From contig JADANN010000456.1 of NCBI GenBank assembly GCA_018806985.1, forward strand, positions 1,054,001 to 1,118,000: DNA of 64,000 nucleotides, read 5' to 3'. A program made the position numbers and the translations under genes. Positions 20,063-35,000 of this stretch are shown here, piece after piece. The stretch comes from Angiostrongylus vasorum (taxonomy: Eukaryota; Nematoda; Chromadorea; Rhabditida; Metastrongylidae). Numbering within the stretch: position 1 is the stretch's first letter; each line of letters begins with the position of its first letter. The notes beneath the pieces are model-generated. The model saw only the letters and a program-made list of their open reading frames with translations, was not told the DNA's origin and did not search any database.

Positions 20063-23000
20063 CTGTCACCTGTAGTCCCATTGATCATCGAGTGACTAGA
20101 GCGGGCGCCTGTAAATTTTCCACTTTTACCTGTCTCGTGCAAGAGTAGCCCAGTGGGTTCTGCTAGCTCTAGGGACTCGTCGAGCATCACATCTTTCTTC
20201 TAGTCTTTCCATGAAGAACTCTGACCATCGAGTCGGCGATCTTCCTGCAGTACGCTTGACATCGCGAGGAATCCAGTCACTAACGGCTGCTGTCCATTGG
20301 TTGTCATTCATATGCATTATGTGTCCGGCCCACTTTATCTTCGATGCTCCGACTGTTTGGCGTACAGAACGGGCATCTCTGATTTTTGGTCGTTGACGCA
20401 ACTCGGAGCTTCAGATCTCATCCCTTACTTGTGTGAAACGGGATACTCCTAGCATCGTCCTTTTGACTGCGCGTTCGATAACGATGAGTGATCTTTCATC
20501 CTGCTTACGCAGCAACCAAGTTTCTGACGCATACGTCAAGGCACGAAGTACCGTTGAGTCGAAAAGTTGAGCACGCTATCGGGTGTTCTTCGTTCTCCTC
20601 ACTATATCCTCGATGCTCTTGAGAGCTCCCCAGGTCGCTCGTTTCCTTCTGCTCAGCTCTGGAGCTAAGTCGTTCATCATATTGATTTCCCATCCTAGAT
20701 AGACATAACTGGACCATTCGGAGACATTCGTTCCGTTGAGCGTGAATGGGGCATACGAAACCAATCCGTTCTTCACGAACATCGTTTTTGTGAGATTTAG
20801 TCGAAGATCAATCTTTCCACAGGCTTTATCAAAGTCGGCAAGCATACACATGTTCCGCTTGGCTAATGTTTGGTGTTATAAGGGACGATGTCATCAGCAA
20901 AGCGAAGATGGTGTAACTGCCGACCATCGATTTTCACTCCCATATTATCCCATACCAATGTTCGCATGACGTTCTGGAGGGTGGCGGTAAATAATTTTGG
21001 CGAGATGGTATCGCCTTGCCTAACTCCTCTTTTTGACGTCAATGTTAATATCGTTGTAGAATGGTGATATCTTGGTTGGAAAAATTTTTGTACAGCTCAC
21101 GAAGAATCTTTACGTACTGAGTAGGGACTCCTTGACTGTCAAAGGCTTCTATGACTGCTTCTATCTCAGTTGAATCAAAGGCCTTTTGTAAATCAATGGA
21201 AGTAAGACAAAGCGGTCTTTTGGACTCTCGCGATACTTCAATGAGCCTTGTTATCGTGTGAATGTGATCCATCGTACTAAATCCCTTTCAAAACCCTGCT
21301 TGCTCACATGGGTGTCCTTCGTCCAGTGTTCTGTCAATCCTGTTTAGGATGACTCGAGTAAATAGTTTGTGGACGAAAGACAGCAAGCAGATTGGGCGAT
21401 AGTTTCCGATACCGTGTATGTCACCCTTCTTAAACAATAGCAAGGTCTTGCTGGCCTTCCACTGAGTAGGGGGACCTTGCATTCAGACAGGTAACGTGTG
21501 AAGAGCCTAGCCAGTGTGTTTACGAGGACTGGCGGAAGGTTCTTCAAGTGTTCTGGTCTTATTCTGTCCGGACCTGGCGTTGTTTGATTTTCTACCGAAG
21601 AAATGGCATGCCGGATTTCGGAAGGGAGAACCGGTGGTAGAACATATCCATCCTCCTTTATTTCATATGACGGAAGGTGGACGTGGCTATCGAAGAAATC
21701 CGAGTACTATTCGTGAATAATTTTCTCCATTGCCTTTCTGGACGCTGTAAGTGTTCCATCTGGACGTCGTAGTGCAATCATCTTGGTCTTGTAATTGGCG
21801 AAGTTTCGGTGGGCTTTGCGAATGCTTTTCCCAGCGTCTGCAGCTTCAACCATTACTGCTGCTCTTTTTCTCTTTAAGATCTTCATTTATTTTCTGTCTG
21901 CACTGTTTTGCAAGTTCGGACGTTCGTTTGCGGTTGCCTGGAGCTCGTGCGATTCCACGCTGGCGTATTAGCTCGAGTGTTTCTAGAGACAAACGTCTCT
22001 TGGTCCCTTTCGGACTCTCAGCTTTCATAGCGCTAACGTGAAGATGTTGAATGAGCCGATTGTATTCTTCGCCGATGTTAGCGACAACGGCATCTTCCCA
22101 ACAGCCGATTAATGAATTGAATAAATCCCAGTTTACGGTGGTTCTGGGATTTCAGTTTTTGAATTTAGCAGCTTTTTTTCCTTTCCGAGAGAAATAAAAC
22201 CTTGCACGATGGAGACGGTTGTCTGATTCCGTGTAGAATTCTGAGACAACAGCGACATTCGGTTGAGCAAAACCTATTTACTGTGGTCTATTTCGTAATG
22301 GTACTCTCCATTGGGAAACTCCCACGTCCATCGTTGAGGGTGGGGCTTTTGGAATTGCGAGTTAACATGGATGGTCTTGGTCGCCATGATAAACTTAGAA
22401 AGCCGCCCACCCTGTTCGTTCCATTCCAATCCTTGGGTCCCAAAGTGACGTTCTTCAGACGTTTTTCTTGGTCCAATCTTGGCGTTGAAATCTCCAATGA
22501 TGACCTTGGAGAATGTGTGGTCTTCTCTGCAGAACTTCTCCAAGTCCATATCGAACGCTTCGACTTCTTCCTCGTCATAGTTAGATGTCGGTGCATAAAC
22601 GACGAAGATTGTCAAAGCCGGCATTGATCCACATCTTTTTAATCGTAAACGTCCGATTTGGGTTGTAAGCTGTTCGAATGAATGTTCAGTGTCCATGGAC
22701 AAACTCGTGTTGACGAGAACGCCCACGCCGCCGACTGCTCTACTGTCGCGTGTTCCGAGGAACAGTTCTGCTCCGGTGTCATAGACGCTGCTGAATGGGT
22801 GGCGTCGTCTCGTCTCAGCCAGGCCGATGACGTCGTACCTTATCCTTCTTGTTTGCATGAGCAAGTCTTCTATCGAGGACTCGGATGCAAGTGTACGTGC
22901 GTTGTAGGTACAGATCGTCACCTTAGTTCTATATAAACCAGGCAGCTTCCATTGGACCTGAGATTTTAGCAGCCTCTCCGTACTCGACCTACCCAACGCT

Positions 23001-26000
23001 GCCGAATTGGGGGGCTCTTTCAGAATCAGGGGAATGAGGCCCTGTTTTTTTTTCACTGTGTTTAGCATTTTGATACCCACGTATAGCTTGCTGAGCTCTG
23101 AACGTGGGAGCCGGGTATACTCACGGGTAGCTTGCCAGGCTTTCCCTGAGTGAACATGGAGTTTATTTGTTGGAGGTGACTCTAACCGCCTCCCATATAC
23201 TTTCCTGTCACTTGATTGCAGGCTTTTGGCCGAACTGACTCGTAGAATATAATCCGCACAAGCGAGAACGCACCCACACACTCGTGCATGAATACGGCTA
23301 GCATATACAGAAAGTATGTGCCAAATCGGCGCAGCAGAAACAGGGAGTCCATCCCCTGGATCCACCTTCGCCTCGGGGAAGCAAAGGTCGCCTTTGGTCC
23401 GCGATCAATCCCGTATCCGCCACCTGGAGACACGCCACGTAGCCTCGCGTCTAACCGGCTCGAGATCCCTCGTATGAGGGAGATCCGTGGGGCAAAACGT
23501 TAGCCGAAATAAATCTATTTACCGACCTCGTGTAAGCCCATCAGAGAAAAAATACGTATTGATCAGACATACCGAGGTTAAAGGAAAGTCGGTTTTAAAT
23601 ATTGTTATTGCTTCCAATATCATCAAGGGAACAATCCATTCTAGCATTTCAGCTCACCGTAAAATTCTTCCGTTTCGCCTCCGAAATTGGTGTTGTGCCA
23701 AAATCGTCAGTGGCAAGCGGATCCAGACCTTCACCTAACAGATAACGTACCGTCTCAATCTGGTGGTGAGACACTGCCTGAAATTAAGTTGATTGTTGCT
23801 GACATATGTGGTCCATAGATTAGTGTATATATGGAGAATTACTAAATTAATCATTCTGTTAGTACTGACCACATGTAAAGCTGTTCTTTGGTCATAGTCG
23901 GTTTCGGTTAGTTTACTGCCTGCGGCCTCCCAACACTTTAGCTGGTCAATATCACCATGGGCTGCCGCCAGACAAAGATCCACTCCTTAAAGAGCAACAC
24001 CTTACAAAATACCATAAATCAAGCAAGCTCGATTGATCCATTGTGGAAATCTTCGTGTCGGAAAATGTTGCAAGTTTGACAATATGTAAGCCAACTCTTG
24101 CGACATAATTAAGACACATTGTTCAGCACAAAAACCATAAAGGCAAAGAGTATTGTACGACATCAGGTCTCTATGAAGATATACTTGAGCACAGGAGCTC
24201 GAAAGATAAGGTAAAATTCTTCGAAATATTCGAAGATATGGCAGTAATTTGGAAGAAAAAAAATCACTTGTTAAGTTTTTATTTACTGTCTATTGTAGTT
24301 TTTCACGGCAGGCTTTATGTGTGATACAACCACGGTGGTGCTGAGATATTTGCAAAACTCCGGACCGCAGGTGTCTGCGGTGGGGAACGAACACGATACT
24401 GGCCTTTCCAGGGGCGTTCACCACCACACCATGTGGGTCCTTGGTTTCAGCCTGTTTGTCAAAATGAATTGTGTTCGAAGAAATCGGAGGACAACTGTCA
24501 TTAACACCGTGTGCTATGGTAGATCCTAAAGCGCGTAATAGAAATCCTGAAAAAAATAACGTACCAAGTTTATATCGTGGAATATCAATGATACCGCCAG
24601 CACCTCGAATCACCTCAACACATTTGAGTGCTTTTGCTTTCACAGCACAAAGAAGTGGATTATATCCGAATAGATCTCTATAATTTTTCCACTTTGATTA
24701 AACACAGTAGCGAAAACATGAGCCACAGATAACTCATAGAACTAAGAAAAAAAGGTAACGAAAAATGAGGCACCTACTTCGCGTGCACATTGACCCCGAT
24801 GCTCAGCAAATATTTTACAGAATCAATATTTCCGTTTGATGCGGCGACATGAAGTGCAGTACGAAGATTGTAGTCAGGATTCGAGAAATTCACACCAGCT
24901 TCCTCAAAAAAGAAATGATAATAATTCGAGACGTTCATCGTACGATGACCAGAGCTGATCAGCAAGGAAGAGGCTTGGGATATATATATAGCATATCCGT
25001 TGAAACAATTAGATACTAAATGGATGGTCATATCGCTCACTTCCGTCCAGCGAATTTGTTCCCTTTTCTTCTGGATAATAAACTGTCCCCCTTACGGCCT
25101 ACTACACGCTGAGGAAGTGTTATATAAACTTCTCAGCAACGCAAACGACATTCTGATAACTGGCACTGAATAAAGACTTTGACCGTAGTTCCTACATAGT
25201 TCCGGTCAGTTTCGCAGCGAAACACCACTGTACTAAGTGCTAAGTTTATCAATGATGATGAAAGAGGCAAAGCCTTCGGCGTCAACCTAACTCTAAGAGG
25301 ACTGGACATGGAAAAGTTGTTTAATGCAAGGAGTGGAATCAAACCAAAGCCTAGTTGTATTGTAGAACATCATTAACTGCTGTGCTACACGTCTGCATCA
25401 ATTTGACACAATGGAAGATACCAGGAAATAAACTAGACAAACCTTTATACGTTTCAGAATTTCCGGCTTGTTCGTCTTTGCTGCATCACAGAACAAGGGC
25501 GGTAGAATTGTGTCTCTGATCAGCTGTACTTCATCACCAGACGAAAGTCGTAGACACTTTGCAATGTGCGGAACTGAAAACCACTTTTATTTAGCTAAAA
25601 TCCTAATGAACTCAATTTTTTACTAGCGAAATAAAAGCAGGACTCACTGATATCGAGCTCACGAGTAAGAATCGATTCATTGGTGACGGTCATTTCACCA
25701 CGTAGGTTTGACCGAAGCATCTGTAAAAGAAGTTTTTAAGCCGAAGAATTGTTATGGAGCAAAATCGATACATATGTAGGAGAAGAACAAAGAAGATGTC
25801 CGTCAAAATAGAAAACGCCCAGAATAAACGAGTTTTCCAATAAGGGATAGTATTTGAGATGAATGAGAAAATGCAATATAGAATTGTAGAGGAAACAGCC
25901 CATGTGGTTGACGCCCTGTTATTTTTCCTCTTTCTTCTGACGGACAAATTCTGGAAGGAAAACTGAAATAAGAAACAAGCCCTTCTAATGAGATGTCTCG

Positions 26001-29000
26001 ATGTTTTCTCGATCTTACCATTTTTTTAGTATCCAGATCCCATTCGTCTTTACCAAGTACATAACATAATTTAGTCATGGCTGCTTCAGAGGTCATGTCT
26101 GAGCCAGAAATCACACCAATATCGTAAAGAATCTGCAATATTCAGGAATAAATTTAATATGAGCTGATTCTTAAAAAGAAACTAGCGTAGAAAAACAGAT
26201 AAAAATTCAAAACATATGAATTTAGGTGTTTAAAAATATCTCTTTTACTAACAATAGCGATTAGTATTTCATTAACTCAAGAGTATACCGATAGTATTTG
26301 GTTCAAGAATCACGGCTTCAGCCGGAACAGATCTAAGCACATAGAATTCTAGACGATTCTACTCAAACCAAGTCGAATTCACATTATAATATGGCTCAGA
26401 GAAAGGCAAAGCAAGGGCCTTTGTGATGCAGTGTGTAATAGGCGAGCACTGGAGAGAGTAATCGCAGTTCGATCTAGGCTTGGGTCCAAATTTTGAAAAT
26501 ATCTCAGCATCATAATGGTTGCATTTCACATCATGCCCTACCAAAAAAAATTAAAAAACAGGCAGCAAATAATTTAACAATACATCATAATGTGTTGTTA
26601 ATTATGGCACTCTAGGGGGGCAGATAGCACAGCGGTAGTGATTTCGAACATCTCGAGTACGGCCCTGGTTCGATCGCGCCAGTTCACTCTATGGAGGAAA
26701 AGCGAGAACACTCTAGCCTGGTTATCGCAGAAGTTGAGGGTGAATTGATTTGAGCAGCATTCAACAACATTTCATGACGGAACAAAAATATTCAAGCAGC
26801 ATCCGAATCCGCACAAGAAAAGTTCGAAGACTTTTGTGGACGATGAATGCTTTTGTTTCTTCTATGTTTTTATTAAGTGGTCTGCGTAAAAGCCAAGCCA
26901 CTATTGATAAAATCCAAAAAATCGTTCCCTGCAGAGCTTTTCGTTAAAAAACTTTCCAACAGTTCACAAGAAGTGTTTAACTGGATACTTTTTCTCACAC
27001 AAAGACGGACTATAAACGAGAAAGGTGGTTATAACCTTGGGCAATTCAGACTTTTTTTTCAAATCTCTACGTAATGAACAGATTTTTTTCGTAGTGGTAA
27101 AGAAAACCACTTCTTAGGTAACAATATTAAACATTCTATTTAGAAGATTTCTTGGATAATTTTCAGCAAATACATAAATTTACAGTCATGGAAAAATCAA
27201 GGAGAACAGTCGTGACTTACTTTTCCCGTAGCATAATTCACGTCGACCTGGCCTTTCAGACACTGTGAACAATTAACCACCAAACATCCACGCTTAATCG
27301 CTTCCTGAAAAGCTTGATTTTTATTTTTTTATAAATTACCTTAAAGAAGGAATAAAGACTGAAAGAAGAAGAATTGTGGAAAAATAATAGAAAAACATAT
27401 GGCTATAACACCTTTCCTCACAATTTCCTACACGATTGAGCGGAGATATAAATGGATGGCATAAAACTTTTTATTCCGCTAACGTTAAGGATGGGCGCTG
27501 GTGGAGCAGTGGTTGGAGGCGCCACTGCGACACACGCGTGGAATCGATCCCGTGCCCATGGCCCACCAAGCCTTCCATCACTCCGGGATCGGCAAATTGG
27601 TACCAGACTTGTCTGGGAGGATAGCAGCACTGGCTCGATACATCGGTAGGCTTCCGCGAGTCATTGTCAAGGCCAGATATGCACTTAGTTACCTCTAAAC
27701 GATGCTTAATGAAGTCGAATGCATGGCGCATTTTTCAGGGGATTGATCAACGCCTAAAGCTTTATCCTTCAACCTTTTTTAACGTTACGGTGCATTCGCC
27801 TTCTTCAGACCACTTTTCTTTGTTTTATACGCAGCAATGGATTCAATTTAAAAAGACCCTATTGTTTAAAGCACCCACGCTGTCAGTGAATTAGAAGAAC
27901 GTCTTTCGAACAAAGATCTATTTTGGTTGTGGTTAGTCAACAACGATGAGCCTGTTTATGGCTACACTGTTCACACTGTCTGACTGCACTCATTGATAAC
28001 CACTGGCTTTTTTTTGTCAAAATGATAAGGCTAGTGGGGCGTATGATTATAACAAAAAAGATTTTCAAATTTTTCCTACACCAAACAAAACGAAGTTTCG
28101 AGATGAAAAATCGGTATCTCTACTATTTATTCTTGTTCAACAACGATAAATTTCTTTACGGTTGTACAGTTATCTGTACAGAAATCTGGTTTTATTTATT
28201 AATAATCGCAATTTTTTAGGGGAGCGAAAAGCACCAAAAAGATTTGCCAGTTTTTTTGTTCTCATATCCATCACTGCCGTAGCCTTGTAACAACGGTACC
28301 AGTTAAATATATCCAGAAACCGGTCTACATTAACGGTTACGGAGCATATAGTTTAGGTGCTTCAATTCTTCCCAAAGTACGGAGTTTTAGCAAAAATCAT
28401 TTATAGGAAATGAAAGATAGTGGTCATTGAAAGATTGTACCGCAAAAATAGTTTACTTACTGTGATTGCTTCAATGATGTCTCGTCGTTTTGTTGGCATA
28501 TTACCAGCGCCGTACGTTTGTAGTACTACTCCTTTTGTTGGGGGTTGTAGAAAAGATCGTACCTTTAAATATTAAACATCGATTACTTCCCAGATAAAAA
28601 ATAACAAAAAAGTCGATTATAATTTATTACCAGTACAAATGTCTTATTATTTTCACCATTAGTATATAGGTTTCCGGTGGCGCAGCGGTAGTGATCCTTT
28701 CCAATACAGGATGGCTCAGTTTACCTAGCCGCTGCTTTGAGACCGCATTAGGCTATCCAAGCTTCCCTTCCATCCGGGGTTGGAAAATCGGTACCATACG
28801 ACTGAGAGAAGCTAAATCACGCCAAAACACGAGGGAAAGTCACAGAATGGTCATTTCAGGATTCCAGGAAGCATGAGTTGACCATCATCCAACGACTTTC
28901 GTGACGAAGACGAAAAAAGCCCTCAAGCAGCACATGAACCCAAACGTAGATTGAAGTCCTTCGCGGAGTGTGGATGAGGGGAAGCGAATCGAACGCAAGA

Positions 29001-32000
29001 AGTCCTGGGATCTCTATGGTGTGATGCATGTGATGTCGGGTCATGTAGTAATGGTAATAATAGTCGGATCATTATCAACAGCAGTAGTAAAGAAAAAAGA
29101 AAAAAAAATACTTGGGCTTACCGAAAAGAGATAAATAATCGATGAAAAAGGTTTGGTATGCTCAAGAATATTCACAATTTCAATATGAAGAAATCCAACC
29201 TACCGATTCAATGCTCATTGATGGAAAGATTCGTAACAGACCGACATCTCGGCAAAGATTATCGTGTACGGTGAAGGGATTCACATTCGCACTACGGAAG
29301 ATGGAATCATAATTCACTGGAAAATACTAAGTATAATTTAAAAACGCCACAAATCAAAGAAAAACACAAAAATGCAACTGGAATGAAAATCAAAATTTTT
29401 ACCAGAGATGGATAAATGCATAGTAGATACCTATATCCTTCACTTTCCAAAAGTTTAATAAAAATTTTCAGAGGGCGTAAGAAGCTTTAGACACTTAAAG
29501 TGACCCTAACAGAGCTCTCCTGTTGTAGGGAACGCCGATGTATGGTAAGTACATTTATTACGGCAAATATCAATATTGTCAATAAGGCAACTTTGAAAAC
29601 CTCATGACAGACGCATTTCCTACTTTGATTTACTGTCACTAGACCTCCGGCAAATAATTCATGCTAGAGTAGTTTGATCAATGAAATTTATGTCATGCAA
29701 ATAGAATAAAAAAATAGTCTTTCCATCCATAGTATATTTTTTTAGGGACGCCTGTAGTCCAGTGGTTAGAGGCGCCTTACAATACACATTCGATCGATCC
29801 CGTGCCCCAAGATGACCATGCCGACCATTCCTCCGCGGTCGGCAAATTAGTACCAGACTTCTCTCTGAGGATAGCAACACTGAATCGCTACATTGGTAAG
29901 CCACCACGAGTTATTTTCTAGGCCAGATATGCATCCAATAACCTCTAATGGTGCTTGATGAAGTCGGGTGCATGGAACATCCTTCAAGAGTTGATCAACG
30001 CCGAGAACCTTGTCCTCTATTTTTTTTACTATATTTTTTTAAGACAATGTTATTCGTTGTAGTGCAAGTCTGTAAGTGTATGTCAAAGCTGAAGATTGTA
30101 AAGGCTTAACGAGGTCAACGAGGAAAATTTGACATCCATCCAGGGCACCGATTGATCAAGGTCGACCGCTTCAGTACTTGAAGCACATCAGGATTCAGCA
30201 ATGTCTTGTATTAACTACGCTGAGAGAAAATAGAAATTTCGTCAAAGAGCTGTTAAATTCACGACGAAGTCGTCTTCGCACTACTAGTAGTAATACATCG
30301 ACTGTTTAGATACGTGGATGGTGCAACCTTACATCTTGTATGCTCCATAGTTATTCTTCGGTTCGTTTCCTTAGAGTCGCCATTCACAAAAGTTGACCCG
30401 ATTTTTGTGCTGGTCCGATTGAACAGGATTTTCCCTTCAATACTAAGGTATTGCCAGGTTTTCACCGCAGGCAGCCGTTTGCCTTTGTGGACCGGAAGAT
30501 TTGCTGCCTTGCGGGTCCGATTCCTTCAAGACGCCTGCAATTCCTATCGCAGTAACAATGCATGTGATTTTTGGACTGTTCTAACAACGACGATGTAGTA
30601 AGGGATTCGATTTCTAGGAGATGATTTACTTGACTACAAATAAAATTACCTTCCCATCCGTTTTCAATTTGTAACATTTTTTATCGATGAAGGTGAGACA
30701 GCGCGGTCTTTTGTACTCTCCCGATACTTCAATGAGCCTTGTTGTCGTGTGGATGTGGTCCATCGTACTAAATCCTTTTCGAAACTCTGCTTGCTCACAT
30801 GGGTGTCCTTCGTCCAATGTTCTGTCAATCCTGTTTAGGATGACTCGAGTGAAAAGTTTGTAGACGACAGACAGGAAGCAGATTGGACGATAGTTGCCGA
30901 TATCCTGTAGGTCACCCTTCTTGAACAACAACACGGTCTTGCTGGTCTTCCAGTGGGAAGGGAGGGACCTTGGATTCGGACAGGTAACGTGTGAAGAGCC
31001 GAGGCAGTGTGTTTATGAGGAGGAATGGAAACAATTTTATAAATCGACTATTCGCGTAGAAGAATGCGTTGTTAACCTTGAATATTGATGTTCATTCGGG
31101 CTAACGGCGGCATATTAGGGCTATCGAATGCTTCGAGAGCGGCGTTGTCGAGTTTGATGGTACGATTTCCACGCATTAGTTTATTGTTAAAGTAGATGCA
31201 TACCTAAAATACAATAGTTAACACACCATTTTTTAGAAAGAAAACATTCCAAATTTTCCCCTACAATACGCCGATACAACTGATGAGTTGATAAGCATTT
31301 CATGCAGTAGTACGGTTCGTTACGGTGACAACGTTCATAGTCACAGAAAAGTCTGCCTAGGAGCTCATATAAATAAGGATAGCTACATTCATTCTATAGT
31401 TCTCTAACTTTTCCAATAGTTTATCCCCTAATCGTGGCTGGAAGGTGCTCTTGGGTGTCGGGCTGCGATGTGCAGCGAGGGGATGAGCAAATTAGTCGCA
31501 TGATGGCAAAACTCTCTCTGATCCACAAGGGCGGCCGCTGACGGTGGTGGTGATGACCTGGGGCTGAGTTTGGCCTGGCTGACTTCGGGACTCCAATCAA
31601 ACACAACGGGTAAACCAGCAAAAATAATGCTGGGGACCGCACAACCAGTGAGGACATGCCATCCAAGTATCGAAGTAAGTTCTTCTCTAGGTTTGGAAGA
31701 TGGATTTAAGTAGAACATATTTAGAGCGCTCAAAATAATAGGAATTGATTGAATAGTAACAAAAGAAAGAAAGAATGTAAGCCAACACTATGAGCATCAA
31801 TAAATAAGTGGAATGATGAGAATGAAAATCACGATCTTGAGATGTACATAAACAAGAATCCAATCATTTTAGCGCTTCCATTTGAAAACTCACCTCAGGA
31901 ATGTCGTAGTTTCCAGCGATAATCAAAGCACCAATCAGATTCTCCATCCCGTCTGAACGTACCTCAGCAACAGGAATCTGAATATAATATCAATATTCGT

Positions 32001-35000
32001 GTTAGGGTTTAAGATCGTACGTAGCACATTGGCTACAAGCAAAAGTGTACACACATGGTCCTTAGTTCATCTTGTGTCCAGTGAGAACCAAGCCCACCAT
32101 CCTCGCCAAGTCCATAGATTGGTGCCATAGTGAGAATAAAAATACTGACTTGATGCATCGGTACCACAGCAAGTCATTGTATACGCCCACTCATTTACCT
32201 CTACATTGTTTAGTAGAGGTCGCATACATGGTGCATTCCCAATGGACTACTCCATGCCGAAAGCTTTATTATTTCTAATATTTATGTATATGATTATTAT
32301 CCCTTTTATCATTAAAATACCATCGAAGAGGAGCATGGGCTAAACAAAAAGAGATTCGTTCCAAAGAGATTTCGCAAATGAGGAGGAAAAATCTACCTGA
32401 CTTCCCGTAATAATCACAGGCTTTCCGAGATTTTCCATCATAAACGAGAGCGCGCTAGCCGTATAAGCCAAAGTGTCGGTACCATGTAGTACAACGAAAC
32501 CCTCATAATTATGATATGCTTTTCTAATATCCGTAGCAATCCGTATCCAATCGTCGAAAGTCATATCACAAGAATCTAAGAGCGGCTCATATTCAACAAT
32601 CTGAAAAGTGACAATACCGTTCATCAAGAAATTCGTTTCACAGAAGAAAGGCACTTAATATTAGCTTTGTATCTACAGTGGCATAAAAACTCCTTAAAAA
32701 AAATTTAAAAAACTCTTGAAAAAGGAAAACTCCAGCAGTTTTTTCTTTCCATTTGGACACGAATAGAGGTCTTCTTAGCGAAGTGGTTTTCAGCTTAATG
32801 CACGGTTTTCCTTTTTTTTTAATTTTCTTTTCCTGTACTGATAAATAAACCTTTTTACTACAGCTCTTGTTTAGAGCCATTAATTTATAGTTGGCGATCG
32901 GAAAAAAAAGCCTACCGTATTCCTACAATATCCATGAAAACATAGTAATTTTATTTCTAATACTTCACCCTCCCAACGGTTTACCACCGTATCGTGGCTG
33001 GGAGGTGTTCCTGGGTATCGGATTGCGATGTACAGCGGGTGATTCGTCACCCCGGCAAGGTTTCCCAAGCTGAGAAGGAGTCCGGCGTTTCCATCAGGAA
33101 GCCTAGCTAAGAGTAAACCAATACCAGGGTCCACCACCGGATTGGTATCAAAGTCGCATGGTGGTAAATCTCCCTCTGATCCACTAGGGTTGCGACTGCC
33201 TTTCGTGGCGACGATCTGGGGCAAACTTTGACCGAGCTGTCCTCGGCATTCCAAGGAACCACAATGGCTTAACCACCTAATCTCCGAAAAATGATGATTA
33301 TGCTGGGGCCCGCACAACTAGTGATGACGGGCCGTTCAAGTATCAAGTGAGTAATACTTCACCTTGGTACCAGGACCTACCAAGGTGAAGTATAAAAGTA
33401 AAAGTAACTATGTTAACTGTTTATTTGCTGCCTTCTATAACTTTTTTATAGAAGGGTATTATGCGAAATGCAACCACAATGGTGCTGAGATATTCGCGAA
33501 ACTCCGGACTGCAGGTGCCTGCGGTAGGGAACAAACGCGCTATTACCCTTTCCATGGGCTAACGCGTTCACCGCCTCACCATGCGGGTCCTTCATTTCGC
33601 CTGTCTCTCTTAGCTTTAAAATGATCATGGTTTCATGGATATTGTAGGAATACGGTGGGCTTTTTTCCGATCGCAACATATGGAAACTTTATAAATTAAT
33701 GTCCTTAAACAAGAGCATTAGCAAAGGGTTTATGGATCAGTACGGGAAAAAAGAAAAGAATACCAATACCAGGATCCACTACCATTCTGGTATCAAATTA
33801 GTCGCATGATGACAAATCTCCCTCTGATGTACAAGGGCGGCGACTGCCTGTGGTGGTGACGACCTTGGGAGGACTTCAGCAAGGCTGAGCTTGGGACTTC
33901 AGGCAACCATAATGGCTAAACCAGCGAAGCTGAAGCTAAATAAAGCTCTCGGCGTTAATTAATCCCTGAGGGATGCGCCACGCATTCGACTTCATCAAGC
34001 ATCGCCGGAGGTGACCGAATGCATATCTGGCCTCTACAATAACTCGCGGTGGCCTACCGATGCATCGAGCCATCTACCTTCCCAGAAAAGGCTAGCACCA
34101 ATTTGCCACCCCGGAAGGATGGAAGGCATAGTAGGCCATTGGCGCGAGGATCGATTCCACGTGTGTGTCGCAGTGGCGCCTCCAACTTTTGCGCCACACG
34201 CGCCCTTAGAAGAAAAACCTGCAAAACTCCGAAAAGAATGGAAATTATGCTGGGTCCGCACAACCAGTGGGACGGTGAATCCAAATATCCATCCAAGGAA
34301 TACTTTATCCTGCGTTAACGGTTCAAGTCCTCATCGCCACTAACAATATTCCTGGCTGCCAGATTGCAATATAAAGTACGGAAATCACACCTATAGCAAC
34401 CTCACCCATGCCGAAACGACTCCTTCATTTCCATTTGGAAACGTATTCAGAAGCAAATCGTTGTCATAGCAAAGCTACCTATCCAGAGGTCACTAAGAAA
34501 TAAGAGCGAGCAGAAAATGCGCTGCACTTCGATTCCCTCCAACAAGGGGAGTTCACTGGATGCTTTGACACGAAGAAGATTACCGAACACTTGACTGTCG
34601 AAAGTCCGGAGAGAGAACTACAGGCGACCTTTATACGCTTCGAGACAAAAGTCGATTCAACGGATGGTCCCTTTGTCTTTCTTGTAACAGATGGATGCGT
34701 ACGCGTTTTTTTATGTATGGACGTGTAAATAAATAAATAAATAAATAAATGAACAAATAAAATAATAAATGAAACAATAATAAATAAAATAATAATGAAT
34801 AAATAATAAACAAAATAAAATAAACAAATAATAAATAAATAATAAATAGAGATACGTGTTTGCGTAATTAGGGGCGCGTGTAGAGCATTGGCTGGAGATG
34901 CTCTATAATGCAAACGTGTTCGCTGGTTCAACTCCGTACCTCTTGCTCACCAAGTCTTCCACCCCTTCGGGATCGGAAAAGTGGTATCGCACTCGACTAA

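Noticed and set aside
27418..27731. Several overlapping ORFs of 60-86 codons on both strands
   Set aside because: All lie inside a family B SINE and recur wherever that repeat occurs (for example 34.0 and 62.4 kb).
34700..34860. Simple-repeat cluster considered as a CRISPR-like or satellite array
   Set aside because: Imperfect AAAT units with no spacers and no conserved repeat length. Ordinary microsatellite in a eukaryotic intron.
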